Assembly: GCA_963771545.1 (NCBI GenBank)
Contig: CAVYTX010000002.1
Location: 1,426,001 to 1,490,000, forward strand
DNA: 64,000 nucleotides
Direction of reading: 5' to 3'
Source: CAKZLS01 sp963771545
GTDB lineage: Bacteria > Pseudomonadota > Alphaproteobacteria > Rhodospirillales > Defluviicoccaceae
The notes below the pieces were generated by a model, which worked only from the letters and a program-made list of their open reading frames with translations, was not told where the DNA came from and did not search any database. Below, one piece after another: positions 54,501 to 64,000 of this stretch (position 1 is the stretch's first letter; every line of letters starts with the position of its first letter). Made by a program: the position numbers and the translations under genes.

Positions 54501-54687
54501 CGAGCCCGAGGACCTCGGCCGCATCATCCAGTGCCTCGGCGCCTGCATCGAAGGGGTTCGGCGATGGCAACGGCTGGCCTGATTTTCGGCGGCGGCGTTT
54601 CGGCAGGGGTACGGCCCTGTCGGCCGAGGTCTCCCCCCAGAGCCAAAGCTGCCCTTGACCGAACGCCACATGAAGAAACATGCTCAT
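51598..54687 (-). CDS. SNF2-family DEAD/DEAH helicase
   Basis: 1,029 residues. The N-terminal ~500 residues are the SNF2-associated region of bacterial HepA-like proteins. The ATPase begins LSGTLRPYQSQGYSWLAFL; Walker A is DDMGLGKTVQTLA (~580), DEAQ box GIVLDEAQNIKN (~675), and motif III ALTGTPVENNIGDLWS. Helicase C has LVFTQFTEMGSII, LSLKAGGTGLNLTAANHVFH and DRAFRIGQTRQVQVHK. It translocates on double-stranded DNA and should remodel DNA-protein complexes together with the SWIM partner. The frame is complete. It starts about 240 bp from the tRNA-fMet gene that bounds the island. Confidence 0.93.
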   Translation of the reverse strand: MSMFLHVAFGQGQLWLWGETSADRAVPLPKRRRRKSGQPLPSPNPFDAGAEALDDAAEVLGLAPTAVDIERAVLWLPTVKGRPIASNAIVEEFPNSVASAEIAPWETTTLALDAMAFADLLIRRYDDGVLAPGLFASADLTFWHAALRLAGSLVARQCVLPDLVNEDGGPAARWRPVLLGRDAQAVARLARAMPDAARAVGKTTAPPLEPPATVVEEVIGSLIDALMRSEPTAARKATLTTLDDRWLAALTGSNAEIRADAAEIEALRRRLEDWRRPIAVAASSPTRLCFRVEEPTISPDSGADVSIHVPDEPWRVRYLLQAHADPSLLLPVPDAWNGKDRALAKMVGSKAEVREFLLLSFAQAGRISRAVEASLKRGIPDGIKTDAAGAVDFLVNAAPGLEVAGFGVMLPSWWSRQGTRTRLTTQAKVRSPKMQGGGGLSLDTIVRFDWEVALGDQSLSRQDLMALAKLKVPLVRVRGQWVLLDPGEIKDVVHRLKQRGLTATARDVVRMALGGTEDSEPAGVIAETWIKDLLDRLSGRSTLEDLPPPSGLSGTLRPYQSQGYSWLAFLRRWRLGACLADDMGLGKTVQTLALLLNDKESSDEKPTALLICPTSVIGNWQREAARFAPDLKVLIHHGTGRSKTAMMRKACLAHDLVVTSYALLQRDVEALKKVPWTGIVLDEAQNIKNPETKQAKAARALDAGYRVALTGTPVENNIGDLWSIMEFLNRGFLGTQAGFKRRFFEPIQTRRDPWSIAQLKALTGPFILRRLKTDKTVIDDLPEKQEMKVFCMLTKEQASLYAAVVEDSLRALEGADGIQRRGVVLATLSKLKQVCNHPAQFLGDRSAVPERSGKLARLIEMLEEVFAVDDRALVFTQFTEMGSIIKCHIEETFGREVLFLHGGVAKLKRDRMVDHFQQPNGPRIFLLSLKAGGTGLNLTAANHVFHYDRWWNPAVEQQATDRAFRIGQTRQVQVHKFLCLGTLEEKIDEMIETKKAISEAIVGTGESWLTELSTADLRDLLALRQEAVA

Positions 54688-54928
54688 ACGGGCAAGAAAA
54701 CAGGGAAACGGCGGTTCTGTCGAGGGCGGCTATCTTGCCGGCACAGATCCGCCTCAGTCTACCATGAGCGCTGCCGCGGGAAGGGCACAGCTCGCTGAAA
54801 CTTAGCGATTTTTCGCTCCGCTTCGCGCCCTCTTGCTGACACAGTGCTTACTGGCGTGGTGTGGGGTGCTTACTGGGGCGGAGGGGCGCCGATTGGTGCC
54901 CGTTATGTATTTGATATATTTGGACGAT

Positions 54929-55006
<78 letters not shown>

Positions 55007-55011
55007 GTTTG

Positions 55012-55037
55012 CAGAAGACAGAGGACAGAAGACAGAG
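55012..55037. repeat. CAGAGGACAG-family repeat, left arm (tRNA-fMet / 5S spacer)
   Basis: Contains CAGAAGACAGAGGACAGAAG. Inverted partner at 55115-55147. Same family as the stems at the 23S intervening sequence. Confidence 0.55.
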
Positions 55038-55114
55038 CTTCTGTCGTGTCGTCGGCGTTGGGTGTTGACGCGCGTGAACGGGTTTTTGGCGGGATCCGGG
55101 GGATCGTCGTTGGG

Positions 55115-55147
55115 CTCTGTCGTCTGTCGTCTGATATCTGTCCTCTG
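55115..55147. repeat. CAGAGGACAG-family repeat, right arm (tRNA-fMet / 5S spacer)
   Basis: Complement begins CAGAGGACAGATATCAGACG; inverted relative to 55012-55037. Confidence 0.55.
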
Positions 55148-55154
55148 CTCCGAG

Positions 55155-55272
55155 GACCTGGCGGCGACCTACTCTCCCACGCCTTGAGACGCAGTACCAT
55201 CGGCGCTGAGGGGTTTCACGGTCGAGTTCGGGATGGGATCGGGTGGGACACCCTCGCCATGGCCACCAGGTC
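55155..55272 (-). rRNA. rrf: 5S ribosomal RNA
   Basis: Minus strand. Starts near CCTGGTGGCCATGGCGAGG, with the universal CCCGATCCCATCCCGAACTC and the closing GTAGGTCGCCGCCAGG. About 118 nt; ends are estimated to a few bases. Confidence 0.93.
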
Positions 55273-55279
55273 GTCGCAG

Positions 55280-55320
55280 CAGAGGACAGGGATCAGGGAT
55301 CGGGTATCAGGGATCAGAGG
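55280..55320. repeat. CAGAGGACAG-family repeat, left arm (5S / 23S spacer)
   Basis: CAGAGGACAGGGATCAGGG and onwards; pairs with 55330-55360 to form a large hairpin with almost no loop. Confidence 0.6.
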
Positions 55321-55329
55321 GTTGTCTTT

Positions 55330-55360
55330 CTGATGCCTGATACCTGACCTCTGTCCTCTG
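55330..55360. repeat. CAGAGGACAG-family repeat, right arm (5S / 23S spacer)
   Basis: Complement reads CAGAGGACAGAGGTCAGGTA and onwards. Very similar to the right arm of the 23S intervening sequence. Confidence 0.6.
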
Positions 55361-55645
55361 TAACGTGTTTTTCGCGTGGGTCGATCGTTAGGGTGATCGT
55401 ATGGGTATGCATGGTTTGGGTTTATCCATGCGCATGGCGGGTTCTCAAGCCTATCGAGTGATTAGGACCGGTTAGCTACACGCGTTGCCGCGCTTCCACA
55501 TCCGGCCTATCGACGTGGTGGTCTACCACGACTCTCGGGGAGATCTGGTTTCGAGGGGGGTTTCCCGCTTAGATGCCTTCAGCGGTTATCCCGTCCGAAC
55601 ATAGCTACCCTGCTGTGCCGCTGGCGCGACAACAGGTCCACCAGA

Positions 55646-55681
<36 letters not shown>

Positions 55682-55739
55682 CGCCTCTCAAATCTCCAAC
55701 ACCCACGGCAGATAGGGACCGAACTGTCTCACGACGTTC

Positions 55740-55793
<54 letters not shown>

Positions 55794-55794
55794 G

Positions 55795-55852
<58 letters not shown>

Positions 55853-55865
55853 GACTCTTGGGAGA

Positions 55866-55920
<55 letters not shown>

Positions 55921-56349
55921 GCGGGACCACCGGATCACTATGGCCGACTTTCGTCTCTGCTCGACCTGTCGGTCTCGCAGTCAGGCGGGCTTGTGCCATT
56001 GCACTCCACAGCTGATTTCCAACCAGCTTGAGCCCACCGTCGCGCGCCTCCGTTACTGTTTGGGAGGCGACCGCCCCAGTCAAACTACCCACCATGCAGG
56101 GTCCCGGACCCGGCTTCACGGGTCTCGGTTAGATACCAGAGAACAGAAGGGTGGTATTTCAAGGGTGGCTCCACCAAGGCTGGCGCCCGGGCTTCAAAGC
56201 CTCCCACCTATCCTACACATCCATTCCCTAGTACCACTGCAAAGCTGTAGTAAAGGTGCACGGGGTCTTTCCGTCTAACCGCGGGTACTCCGCATCTTCA
56301 CGGAGAATTCAATTTCGCTGAGCCGGTGTTGGAGACAGCGGGGAAGTCG

Positions 56350-56440
<91 letters not shown>

Positions 56441-56457
56441 AATTCAAGGCGTGAACC

Positions 56458-56488
<31 letters not shown>

Positions 56489-56515
56489 GTCAGACCCTAT
56501 ACGTCGCCTTGCGGC

Positions 56516-56551
<36 letters not shown>

Positions 56552-57013
56552 CCCCCTGGTCTGTGCCCCCCGCCCCCGGTTGCCCGGGAACGGGGCCCCC
56601 TTCTTCCGAAGTTACGGGGGCAATTTGCCGAGTTCCTTCAACACCGTTCTCTCAAGCGCCTTGGTATGCTCTACCAGTCCACCTGTGTCGGTTTCGGGTA
56701 CGGTCTTAATGCCGGCGCTGTTTCCCGGAACGCCCTGACTGCCCACACAATCCGATAAGCATGGACAACTTACGGCGTTCGTCACGCCCGGCAGGCCCTG
56801 GAATATTAACCAGGTTCCCATCGGCTACGGCTTTCGCCCTCACCTTAGGGGCCGGCTCACCCTGCGCGGATTAGCCTTGCGCAGGAACCCTTGGACTTTC
56901 GGCGAGAGGGTTTCTCACCCTCTTTGTCGCTACTCATGTCAGCATTCTCACTTCCGATACCTCCAGCGGCCCTCGCGGGCCGCCTTCACGGGCTTACGGA
57001 ACGCTCCGCTACC

Positions 57014-57473
57014 GTATCAGAGGACAGATGACAGGCATCAGGGATCAGAGCGGGTGCTCCGTCCCGACCGCTCGTGCAGTCCTTGAAGCATCTTGGCGAT
57101 GGCGTGATACTCGTCGCGCCACTGCCGCCACGTCGCTTCGTCGATGTATCCAAGATCGAAGCAATAGCGAACCCAAACCCGCATCTCGTCGGCCGAGCCC
57201 GTGGCGATCCGCAAGAATCGCCGGAACTCCGCACCGGAACGGTCTTGTTTGCCGAACCCCTCGGCAATGTTCGCCGGGATCGCCTTCGACGCCCGGCGAA
57301 TCTGATCCGCCAGGGCCTGTTGCTCGATCCGTGGAAACGCCAGGCTTTGCAGATGAACCTCCAACGACACCCGGTACGCCCTCTGAAAAACCTCTAGGTC
57401 TTCAAAAGAACGCGCCACCATCGTCGTCAAGCTCCATCCGATACCTGATACCTGACATCTGTCCTCTGATACC
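57014..57473 (-). other. 23S rRNA intervening sequence (helix 45) with inverted-repeat ends
   Basis: Ends are inverted repeats of ~34 bp (57014-57050 and 57440-57473; complement of the right arm begins GGTATCAGAGGACAGATG), forming the RNase III stem. rRNA sequence resumes on both sides (GGAACGCTCCGCTACC / CGCAGCTTCGGTGCATGG). It encodes one protein. Confidence 0.88.
57038..57430 (-). CDS. Four-helix-bundle protein encoded in the 23S intervening sequence
   Basis: 130 residues: SFEDLEVFQRAYRVSLEVHL, QALADQIRRASKAIPANIAE, GFGKQDRSGAEFRRFLRIAT and SADEMRVWVRYCFDLGYID. This is the S23/four-helix-bundle family known from IVS in Leptospira, Coxiella and several alphaproteobacteria. IRRASKAIPANIAEGFG is the most conserved stretch. 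The function of the family is unsettled; a nucleic-acid or ribosome-bound role is supposed. Start MVARSFEDLEVF (57421) is as likely as the one given. Transcribed only with the rRNA precursor. Confidence 0.9.
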   Translation of the reverse strand: MTTMVARSFEDLEVFQRAYRVSLEVHLQSLAFPRIEQQALADQIRRASKAIPANIAEGFGKQDRSGAEFRRFLRIATGSADEMRVWVRYCFDLGYIDEATWRQWRDEYHAIAKMLQGLHERSGRSTRSDP

Positions 57474-57559
57474 CGCAGCTTCGGTGCATGGCTTTAGCCC
57501 CGATACATCTTCGGCGCGGGACGGCTTGTCTAGACCAGTGAGCTGTTACGCTTTCTTTA

Positions 57560-57590
<31 letters not shown>

Positions 57591-58154
57591 TTGTCTTGGC
57601 CTTCCCACATCCTTCGCCACTTAGCCATGACTTGGGGACCTTAGCTGGCGGTCTGGGCTGTTTCCCTCTCGACAATGGACCTTAGCACCCACTGTCTGTC
57701 TGCCACGCTATGCTCGTCGGTATTCGGAGTTTGGTTGGGTTTGGTAAGCCTGTGGGGCCCCCTAGCCCATCCAGTGCTCTACCCCCGACGGCAAACACAT
57801 GACGCGCTACCTAAATAGCTTTCGCGGAGAACCAGCTATCGCCGGGTTTGATTGGCCTTTCACCCCTAGCCACAAGTCATCCCCCGGCTTTTCAACGACG
57901 GTGGGTTCGGCCCTCCAGTGGGTGTTACCCCACCTTCAGCCTGCTCATGGCTAGATCACCCGGTTTCGGGTCTAATCCTACGAACTCAATCGCCCTATTC
58001 AGACTCGCTTTCGCTACGCCTACACCTAACGGCTTAAGCTTGCTCGCAAAATTAACTCGCTGACCCATTATACAAAAGGTACGCGGTCACGGGCCAAAGC
58101 CCGCTCCCACTGCTTGTAGGCATTCGGTTTCAGGTCTCTTTCACTCCCCTCATC

Positions 58155-58185
<31 letters not shown>

Positions 58186-58626
58186 GGTGCACTATCGGTC
58201 ACAGAGGAGTACTTAGGCTTGGAGGGTGGTCCCCCCATGTTCAGACAGGATTTCACGTGTCCCGCCTTACTCGAGGACCCCTATGCGTTCTACCCGTACG
58301 GGGCTGTCACCCGCTTTGGCCCGACTTTCCAGACGGTTCCGGTTCTTACATAGAGGCCACTGGCCTGGTCCGCGTTCGCTCGCCACTACTAACGGAGTCT
58401 CGGTTGATGTCCTTTCCTCCGGCTACTGAGATGTTTCAATTCGCCGGGTTCGCCTCGACCGCCTATGGATTCAACGGCCGATACCCCTAAAGGGGTGGGT
58501 TGCCCCATTCGGATATCTTCGGATCAAAGATTGCTCCCATCTCCCCGAAGCTTTTCGCAGGGTGCCACGTCCTTCATCGCCTCTCTGTACCAAGGCATCC
58601 ACCAAATGCCCTTGTCTCGCTTGAGA

Positions 58627-59076
58627 ACCGCAAACAAATCCATGCGCAGGGATAAACCCAAACACAGGCGCCCCAGGCGCCCCAGACAACACGGATCGGC
58701 TCACGCGAAAAAACACGATATATTATGCCTTCGACGACGATCGCCCATCGGAACAAATCCAACGGCCAATCCTCGTCAAAGACCAGGATCATCCCGACAA
58801 CCGGCCCAAAAAACAAGCCAATCGACGGAATGCCAAAAACCTATTCACACTGTCAAAGAACCAAACCATGAATGCACGGATCATCTCCGAACATTCGCCG
58901 CCGGAATGAACCGGCGGTAAAGCTCAAAATTCCTAAACTACCCTGTCGCCGCGAGGACCCGCTGACCAGCGCCAACGGCGCCGCTCTGTGATCTCGCCTC
59001 CGCCTTACGGCTCCGGAGCTCGCCCACAAAACGCTCCACCGGAGCGTTTTGTGCCGCTCCGCGGCACCGGGCTCGC
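58627..59076. other. 23S to tRNA-Ala spacer
   Basis: 450 bp. Holds TTCTTTGACA on the minus strand at 58851-58860, also found ahead of 16S, and a hairpin AAAACGCTCC..GGAGCGTTTT near 59031-59053. No gene. Confidence 0.6.
58851..58860 (-). promoter_or_regulatory. rRNA leader element TTCTTTGACA (before 23S)
   Basis: The same 10-mer stands at 61305-61314 before 16S. Likely part of antitermination (boxA-like) or processing signals. Confidence 0.45.
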
Positions 59077-59152
59077 TGGTGGAGCCGATCGGGATCGAAC
59101 CGACGACCTCCTGCGTGCAAAGCAGGCGCTCTCCCAACTGAGCTACGGCCCC
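59077..59152 (-). tRNA. tRNA-Ala (TGC)
   Basis: 76 nt with encoded CCA: GGGGCCGTAGCTCAGTTGGG, anticodon arm CTGCTTTGCACGCAG (TGC), T-arm GTCGGTTCGATCCCGAT. Standard position between tRNA-Ile and 23S. Confidence 0.97.
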
Positions 59153-59205
59153 GAATGGCAACACCTCATGGCAATATCTCGCCTCGGATGAGGAGCCTGG
59201 CCAAA

Positions 59206-61100
<1,895 letters not shown>

Positions 61101-61304
61101 ATCCTTCCCCATGAAACCACCATCGAACCGCCCCTGTCGGAACAGCCCAACCCGGCCCCACCGAGATAAACTCGCCGTTCGCACAAGCGTATCTGTAACG
61201 CACGTCTTCTATACAAAAAACGTACTCGAAACGGATACACAAACGACGTAACGCCAAACCCAGACGAACCCGCCGCCCACGCATCCCTTCCATCTGTCAT
61301 ACAA

Positions 61305-61314
61305 TGTCAAAGAA
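61305..61314 (-). promoter_or_regulatory. rRNA leader element TTCTTTGACA (before 16S)
   Basis: Shared with 58851-58860. Lies ~205 bp ahead of the 16S 5' end, within the leader. Confidence 0.45.
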
Positions 61315-61363
61315 CAAAAAAAATCCCCGCCGAAGGAAGCATCCCCTTCAGCCGGGACCGCCG

Positions 61364-61392
61364 CTTATAAGACCGCGACCACAATGTGTCAA
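61364..61392 (-). promoter_or_regulatory. rRNA operon promoter
   Basis: TTGACA (61392-61387), 17-bp spacer, TATAAG (61369-61364), followed by a GC-rich discriminator GCGGCGG. Near-consensus sigma-70 form about 265 bp upstream of 16S. The GC-rich start region is what stringent control acts on. Confidence 0.85.
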
Positions 61393-61794
61393 ACCAAAAT
61401 ATGGCGCCAGAATCCGAATCCGCAAGGTCCCCACCCAGGGTTGCAAATCGCCATCGAATTCGCGCCCTTCCATGGGTCCAATCCGAACCGTCATTAAGCG
61501 CCGAACCAGCCGCCAATGCCGCCTCAATACCGAATCAAGTTGCTTTTTTGAGGCTTCTTGCGGCCGCACTCACCCGAATTCCCGCTGATCGCACATCGTA
61601 GAAGCCCCGAAAACATGTAATTTTGTCAGTGATTTCGCGATGTTGACGGGGTTCCGTCCGCAAACCGGCTTGACGGGGCGCGTCGTTAACCGGAATTTAT
61701 TTTACTGGTGGTACCGTACCAAAAGGAATCAACCATTAGAGAGTCACTCCGCGCCGGAAATTGCGGATTCATTGTGAAAGTCGAGAGCCCAAGA
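61393..61794. other. Region between the rRNA promoter and the M23 peptidase gene
   Basis: About 400 bp. No gene. The frame of the peptidase can be read upstream to a GTG at 61708, but that part lacks protein-like character. Confidence 0.4.
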
Positions 61795-63168
61795 ATGCTG
61801 TTTAGGGGAATTCCAGCCACGGTCGCCGTTACAATCTGCATCGGCGCGGGCGCCATGGCCTTGGTTGCCAGCCGCCCGCTTCTTGCCGTGGGCCGGGACG
61901 CCGAAAGCGGCGCCGACGCGAGCGATCGAGGGCTGGCGTTGACCCCCCGTCCCTTGACGAATCCGTCCTTGGGACTTCAGATCCGAGGACCCGATATTCC
62001 GGTTCCCGAAGAGGAAGGGTTCTCGGTTCCCCCGATCCAGCGGCAAACGGTCAAGGTCCGCCGTGGAGACACCTTTTCCGGCCTGTTGAGCCGCGTTGGA
62101 ATTGGCGGCACGGACGGCAACGCCGCCGTCGCGGCCCTGAAAAAACATTTCAATCCGCGGCGGATTCGCGCCGGCCAGGAGATTGCCGTAACCTTGGAAC
62201 CGCTGGGCGACAAAGCGGGCTCCATTCGGCTGCTCGGCCTGACGTTCGAATCCGATCCCCTGCACGCGGTTTCCCTGGTCCGTGCTCCGGACGGGACGTT
62301 CGACGCGTCCAAGGAGCCCCTCGCCACGCAAAACGACGTGGCGGCGGCAAGCGGCACCATCAATTCGAGCCTGTTCCTGGCCGGGCAGAAGGCCGGCGTG
62401 CCCGCGCGGGTCATCGCCACAATGATCCGAGCCTACTCCTGGGACGTGGATTTTCAGCGCGACATCCAACCGGGCGACCGGTTCGAAGTCATGTACGAGC
62501 GATTGCTCAACGATGAGGGCGACCTGGTTCGCGGCGGCGACGTCCTGTACGCGGCGCTGACCCTGGGCGGACGCCGTCACGCCGTTTACCGGTTCACCAC
62601 CGCCGACGGCAAGACCGACTTTTACACCGAAAAGGGGCGCAGCGTTCGCAAGGCCCTGCTCCGGACGCCCGTGGACGGCGCCCGCCTGTCCTCGGGCTTC
62701 GGCCGGCGCCGTCACCCGATTCTCGGCTATACGAAAATGCACCGCGGTCTGGACTTCGCGGCGCCCCGGGGCACTCCCATTTTTGCCGCGGGCGACGGCA
62801 CGGTGGATTTCGCCGGCCGCAAGGGTGGTTACGGCAACTATGTGCAAATCAAACACAATGGCACCTATTCGACGGCGTACGCCCACATGAGCCGCATCGC
62901 CAAGGGTATGCGCGGCGGCATACGGGTGAAGCAAGGACAGAGAATCGGTTCCGTCGGCAGCACCGGCCGTTCGACCGGTCCCCACCTGCACTACGAGATC
63001 ATCAAGAAGGGCAGCCAAATCAATCCGCTTACGGTCAAGACGCTGGAAACACCCCAGTTGGCCGGTAAGGACCTCAAACGCTTTCGCGCCCACATGAGCG
63101 AAAAAAGCCAACAATTCGCGGCGCTGGCCGGCGCCGCCGACGTCGCCGTGGCGTCCGAAGAATACTAA
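61795..63168 (+). CDS. M23 peptidoglycan DD-metalloendopeptidase
   Basis: 457 residues from the ATG at 61795. N-terminal membrane anchor (ATVAVTICIGAGAMALVA), a LysM/OapA-like part (VKVRRGDTFSGLLSRVGIGG), then a second-domain spacer and the C-terminal LytM/M23 peptidase. Zinc ligands lie in HRGLDFAAPRGTPIFAAGDG (~316-336), with HMSR and HLHYEI (~396). It cleaves peptide cross-links of the murein in the periplasm, like MepM. It is transcribed away from the rRNA operon and followed by a rhomboid protease gene. Confidence 0.92.
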   Translation: MLFRGIPATVAVTICIGAGAMALVASRPLLAVGRDAESGADASDRGLALTPRPLTNPSLGLQIRGPDIPVPEEEGFSVPPIQRQTVKVRRGDTFSGLLSRVGIGGTDGNAAVAALKKHFNPRRIRAGQEIAVTLEPLGDKAGSIRLLGLTFESDPLHAVSLVRAPDGTFDASKEPLATQNDVAAASGTINSSLFLAGQKAGVPARVIATMIRAYSWDVDFQRDIQPGDRFEVMYERLLNDEGDLVRGGDVLYAALTLGGRRHAVYRFTTADGKTDFYTEKGRSVRKALLRTPVDGARLSSGFGRRRHPILGYTKMHRGLDFAAPRGTPIFAAGDGTVDFAGRKGGYGNYVQIKHNGTYSTAYAHMSRIAKGMRGGIRVKQGQRIGSVGSTGRSTGPHLHYEIIKKGSQINPLTVKTLETPQLAGKDLKRFRAHMSEKSQQFAALAGAADVAVASEEY

Positions 63169-63256
63169 GAACGGTTTCGGCGGTAGCGCGCGGCTCCGTT
63201 CTCGGGCACAGTCGGTCCAAGGTTTCCCTTCGTTTCCATCGGCCGCCAATGACGCG

Positions 63257-63955
63257 ATGATCCCCTTTCGCACGACCGCGCCCTGTCACGCATCGCCGAT
63301 CGTGACGATGAGCCTGATCGTCGCCAACATCGCCGTGTTCTTTATTCAGCAAGGATTGCCGCCGCCGGAAGCGGCGAACTTCATCTATTCCTACGCCCTG
63401 GTTCCCGCCGTCTATGGCAACCCCACCCTAGCCCGGGAAGCGGGCTTCGATCCCCTCAACGTCCTGCCCTTTCTCACCAATACATTCATGCACGGCGGCT
63501 ACCTGCATCTGATCTTCAACATGTGGACGCTGTGGCTGTTCGGCCTGCCGGTGGAAGACCGGCTTGGCCCCTGGTGCTTTCTGCTGTTTTATCTGGGGTG
63601 CGGACTGGCCGGCAGTGTCGGCCATCTGATCTTCAATCTGGAGTCCACCGTACCGGCACTCGGCGCCTCGGGAGCCATCGCCGGAATGCTCGGCGGGTTC
63701 GTGCGGCTTTTCCCCAAGGAAAAGGTGGCGCTCATCCAGCCAATTTTCATCTTCCCGGTCCTGTTTCATCTGTCGGCGGTGGCGTTCACCGCGCTATGGT
63801 TCGGGATTCAGATGCTCCAGGGCGCGTTCGCGCTGACCCAGGACTCGGCGGGAGGCATCGCGTGGTGGGCCCACATCGCCGGTTTCGCCGCCGGGTTAGC
63901 CATCGCCGGGCGTCTGGCCAACTCTCATGGCCCGCCCGGTCCCCGGCGATCGTAA
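63257..63955 (+). CDS. Rhomboid family intramembrane serine protease
   Basis: 232 residues, six or seven membrane helices. The catalytic serine is in GASGAIAGMLGG (near 136) and histidine in HIAGFAAG (near 204). HGGYLHLIFNMWTLWLFG supplies the HxxxN-type oxyanion region of helix 2. The inserted loop before it (NPTLAREAGFDPLNVLPF) is common in alphaproteobacterial members. It cuts membrane proteins within the bilayer; substrates unknown. 88 bp behind the M23 gene on the same strand. Confidence 0.92.
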   Translation: MIPFRTTAPCHASPIVTMSLIVANIAVFFIQQGLPPPEAANFIYSYALVPAVYGNPTLAREAGFDPLNVLPFLTNTFMHGGYLHLIFNMWTLWLFGLPVEDRLGPWCFLLFYLGCGLAGSVGHLIFNLESTVPALGASGAIAGMLGGFVRLFPKEKVALIQPIFIFPVLFHLSAVAFTALWFGIQMLQGAFALTQDSAGGIAWWAHIAGFAAGLAIAGRLANSHGPPGPRRS

Positions 63956-63960
63956 TAATC

Positions 63961-64000
63961 TCAGTTCTTCCAGAACGGCTTGGTGGCCTCGGCATCGATA
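63961..64000 (-). CDS. 3' end of a gene entering from the right edge
   Basis: On the minus strand the last codons read IDAEATKPFWKN and a TGA at 63961-63963, five bases beyond the rhomboid stop. Too short to name. Confidence 0.35.
   Translation of the reverse strand, partial: IDAEATKPFWKN

Larger units (their letters stand above)
50605..54928. mobile_element. Small genomic island in tRNA-fMet (SWIM + SNF2 pair)
   Basis: 4.3 kb between the intact tRNA-fMet and its partial 3' copy. It contains only the two minus-strand genes at 50712-51566 and 51598-54687. No integrase is present, so the element is either immobile now, moved in trans, or a remnant. Confidence 0.7.

Overview
The window looks like a chromosome segment of an alphaproteobacterium. 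The rRNA operon order is 16S, tRNA-Ile, tRNA-Ala, 23S, 5S, tRNA-fMet, which is typical of that class. The 16S has an alphaproteobacterial character and a phasin gene is present. A Rhodospirillales-like host storing PHA and glycogen fits, but the genus cannot be read from this alone. Most coding DNA is GC-rich; the stretch at about 41.7-44.5 kb is clearly AT-rich.

Layout. 0-6.2 kb: the end of a pentapeptide-repeat gene, a 3'-truncated glycogen synthase (glgA), a giant branching enzyme (glgB) carrying a degenerate second copy of itself at its N-terminus, and a phasin with PhaR-like palindromes upstream. 6.9-8.8 kb: a membrane protein coupled to a polyprenyl-synthase-like gene that is broken by an in-frame TAG. 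8.8-20.5 kb: a decayed tailed-phage module on the minus strand (terminase fragment, gpW-like, portal with two compensating frameshifts, fused protease/capsid, DUF2190, and methyltransferase / QueC-like / XhlA-like genes). Cellular genes sit between the phage genes: a ferric-reductase-like protein, DUF309, a flavin monooxygenase and an ADP-ribosylglycohydrolase.

20.8-27.8 kb is a run of minus-strand genes for exported proteins: a double LecA-like lectin, Cys-rich proteins, a trefoil-like repeat protein and an RTX serralysin-type protease. 28.1-30.2 kb holds an HTH plus NACHT-transmembrane NTPase, which looks like one defence-type gene split by a frameshift. 31.0-41.2 kb holds two direct copies of a 2.8-kb unit (IS1380 + fragment of a formylglycine-generating-enzyme gene + RAYT element) around a pirin / isochorismatase / HxlR / LtrA / DUF5996 segment. 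41.7-44.1 kb encodes an M43-type metalloprotease with thrombospondin-3 repeats.

44.5-50.3 kb is an insertion-sequence nest: an IS4-like element has cut an IS66 element, which is itself interrupted by an IS21 element with an 8-bp target duplication. 50.6-54.9 kb is a small island (SWIM zinc-finger protein + SNF2 helicase) between an intact tRNA-fMet and a partial 3' copy of that tRNA, with the probable tRNA terminator displaced to the far side. 54.9-61.4 kb is the rRNA operon; its 23S gene carries an intervening sequence encoding a four-helix-bundle protein. Inverted repeats of the same family occur at two other junctions of the operon. 61.8-64 kb: an M23 peptidoglycan peptidase, a rhomboid protease and the tail of a further gene.

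The number of broken genes is high (glgA, polyprenyl synthase, portal, terminase, HTH-NACHT, one RAYT, DUF5996, IS66 tnpC). Some single-base frameshifts lie in short homopolymers, so sequencing error cannot be excluded for those.
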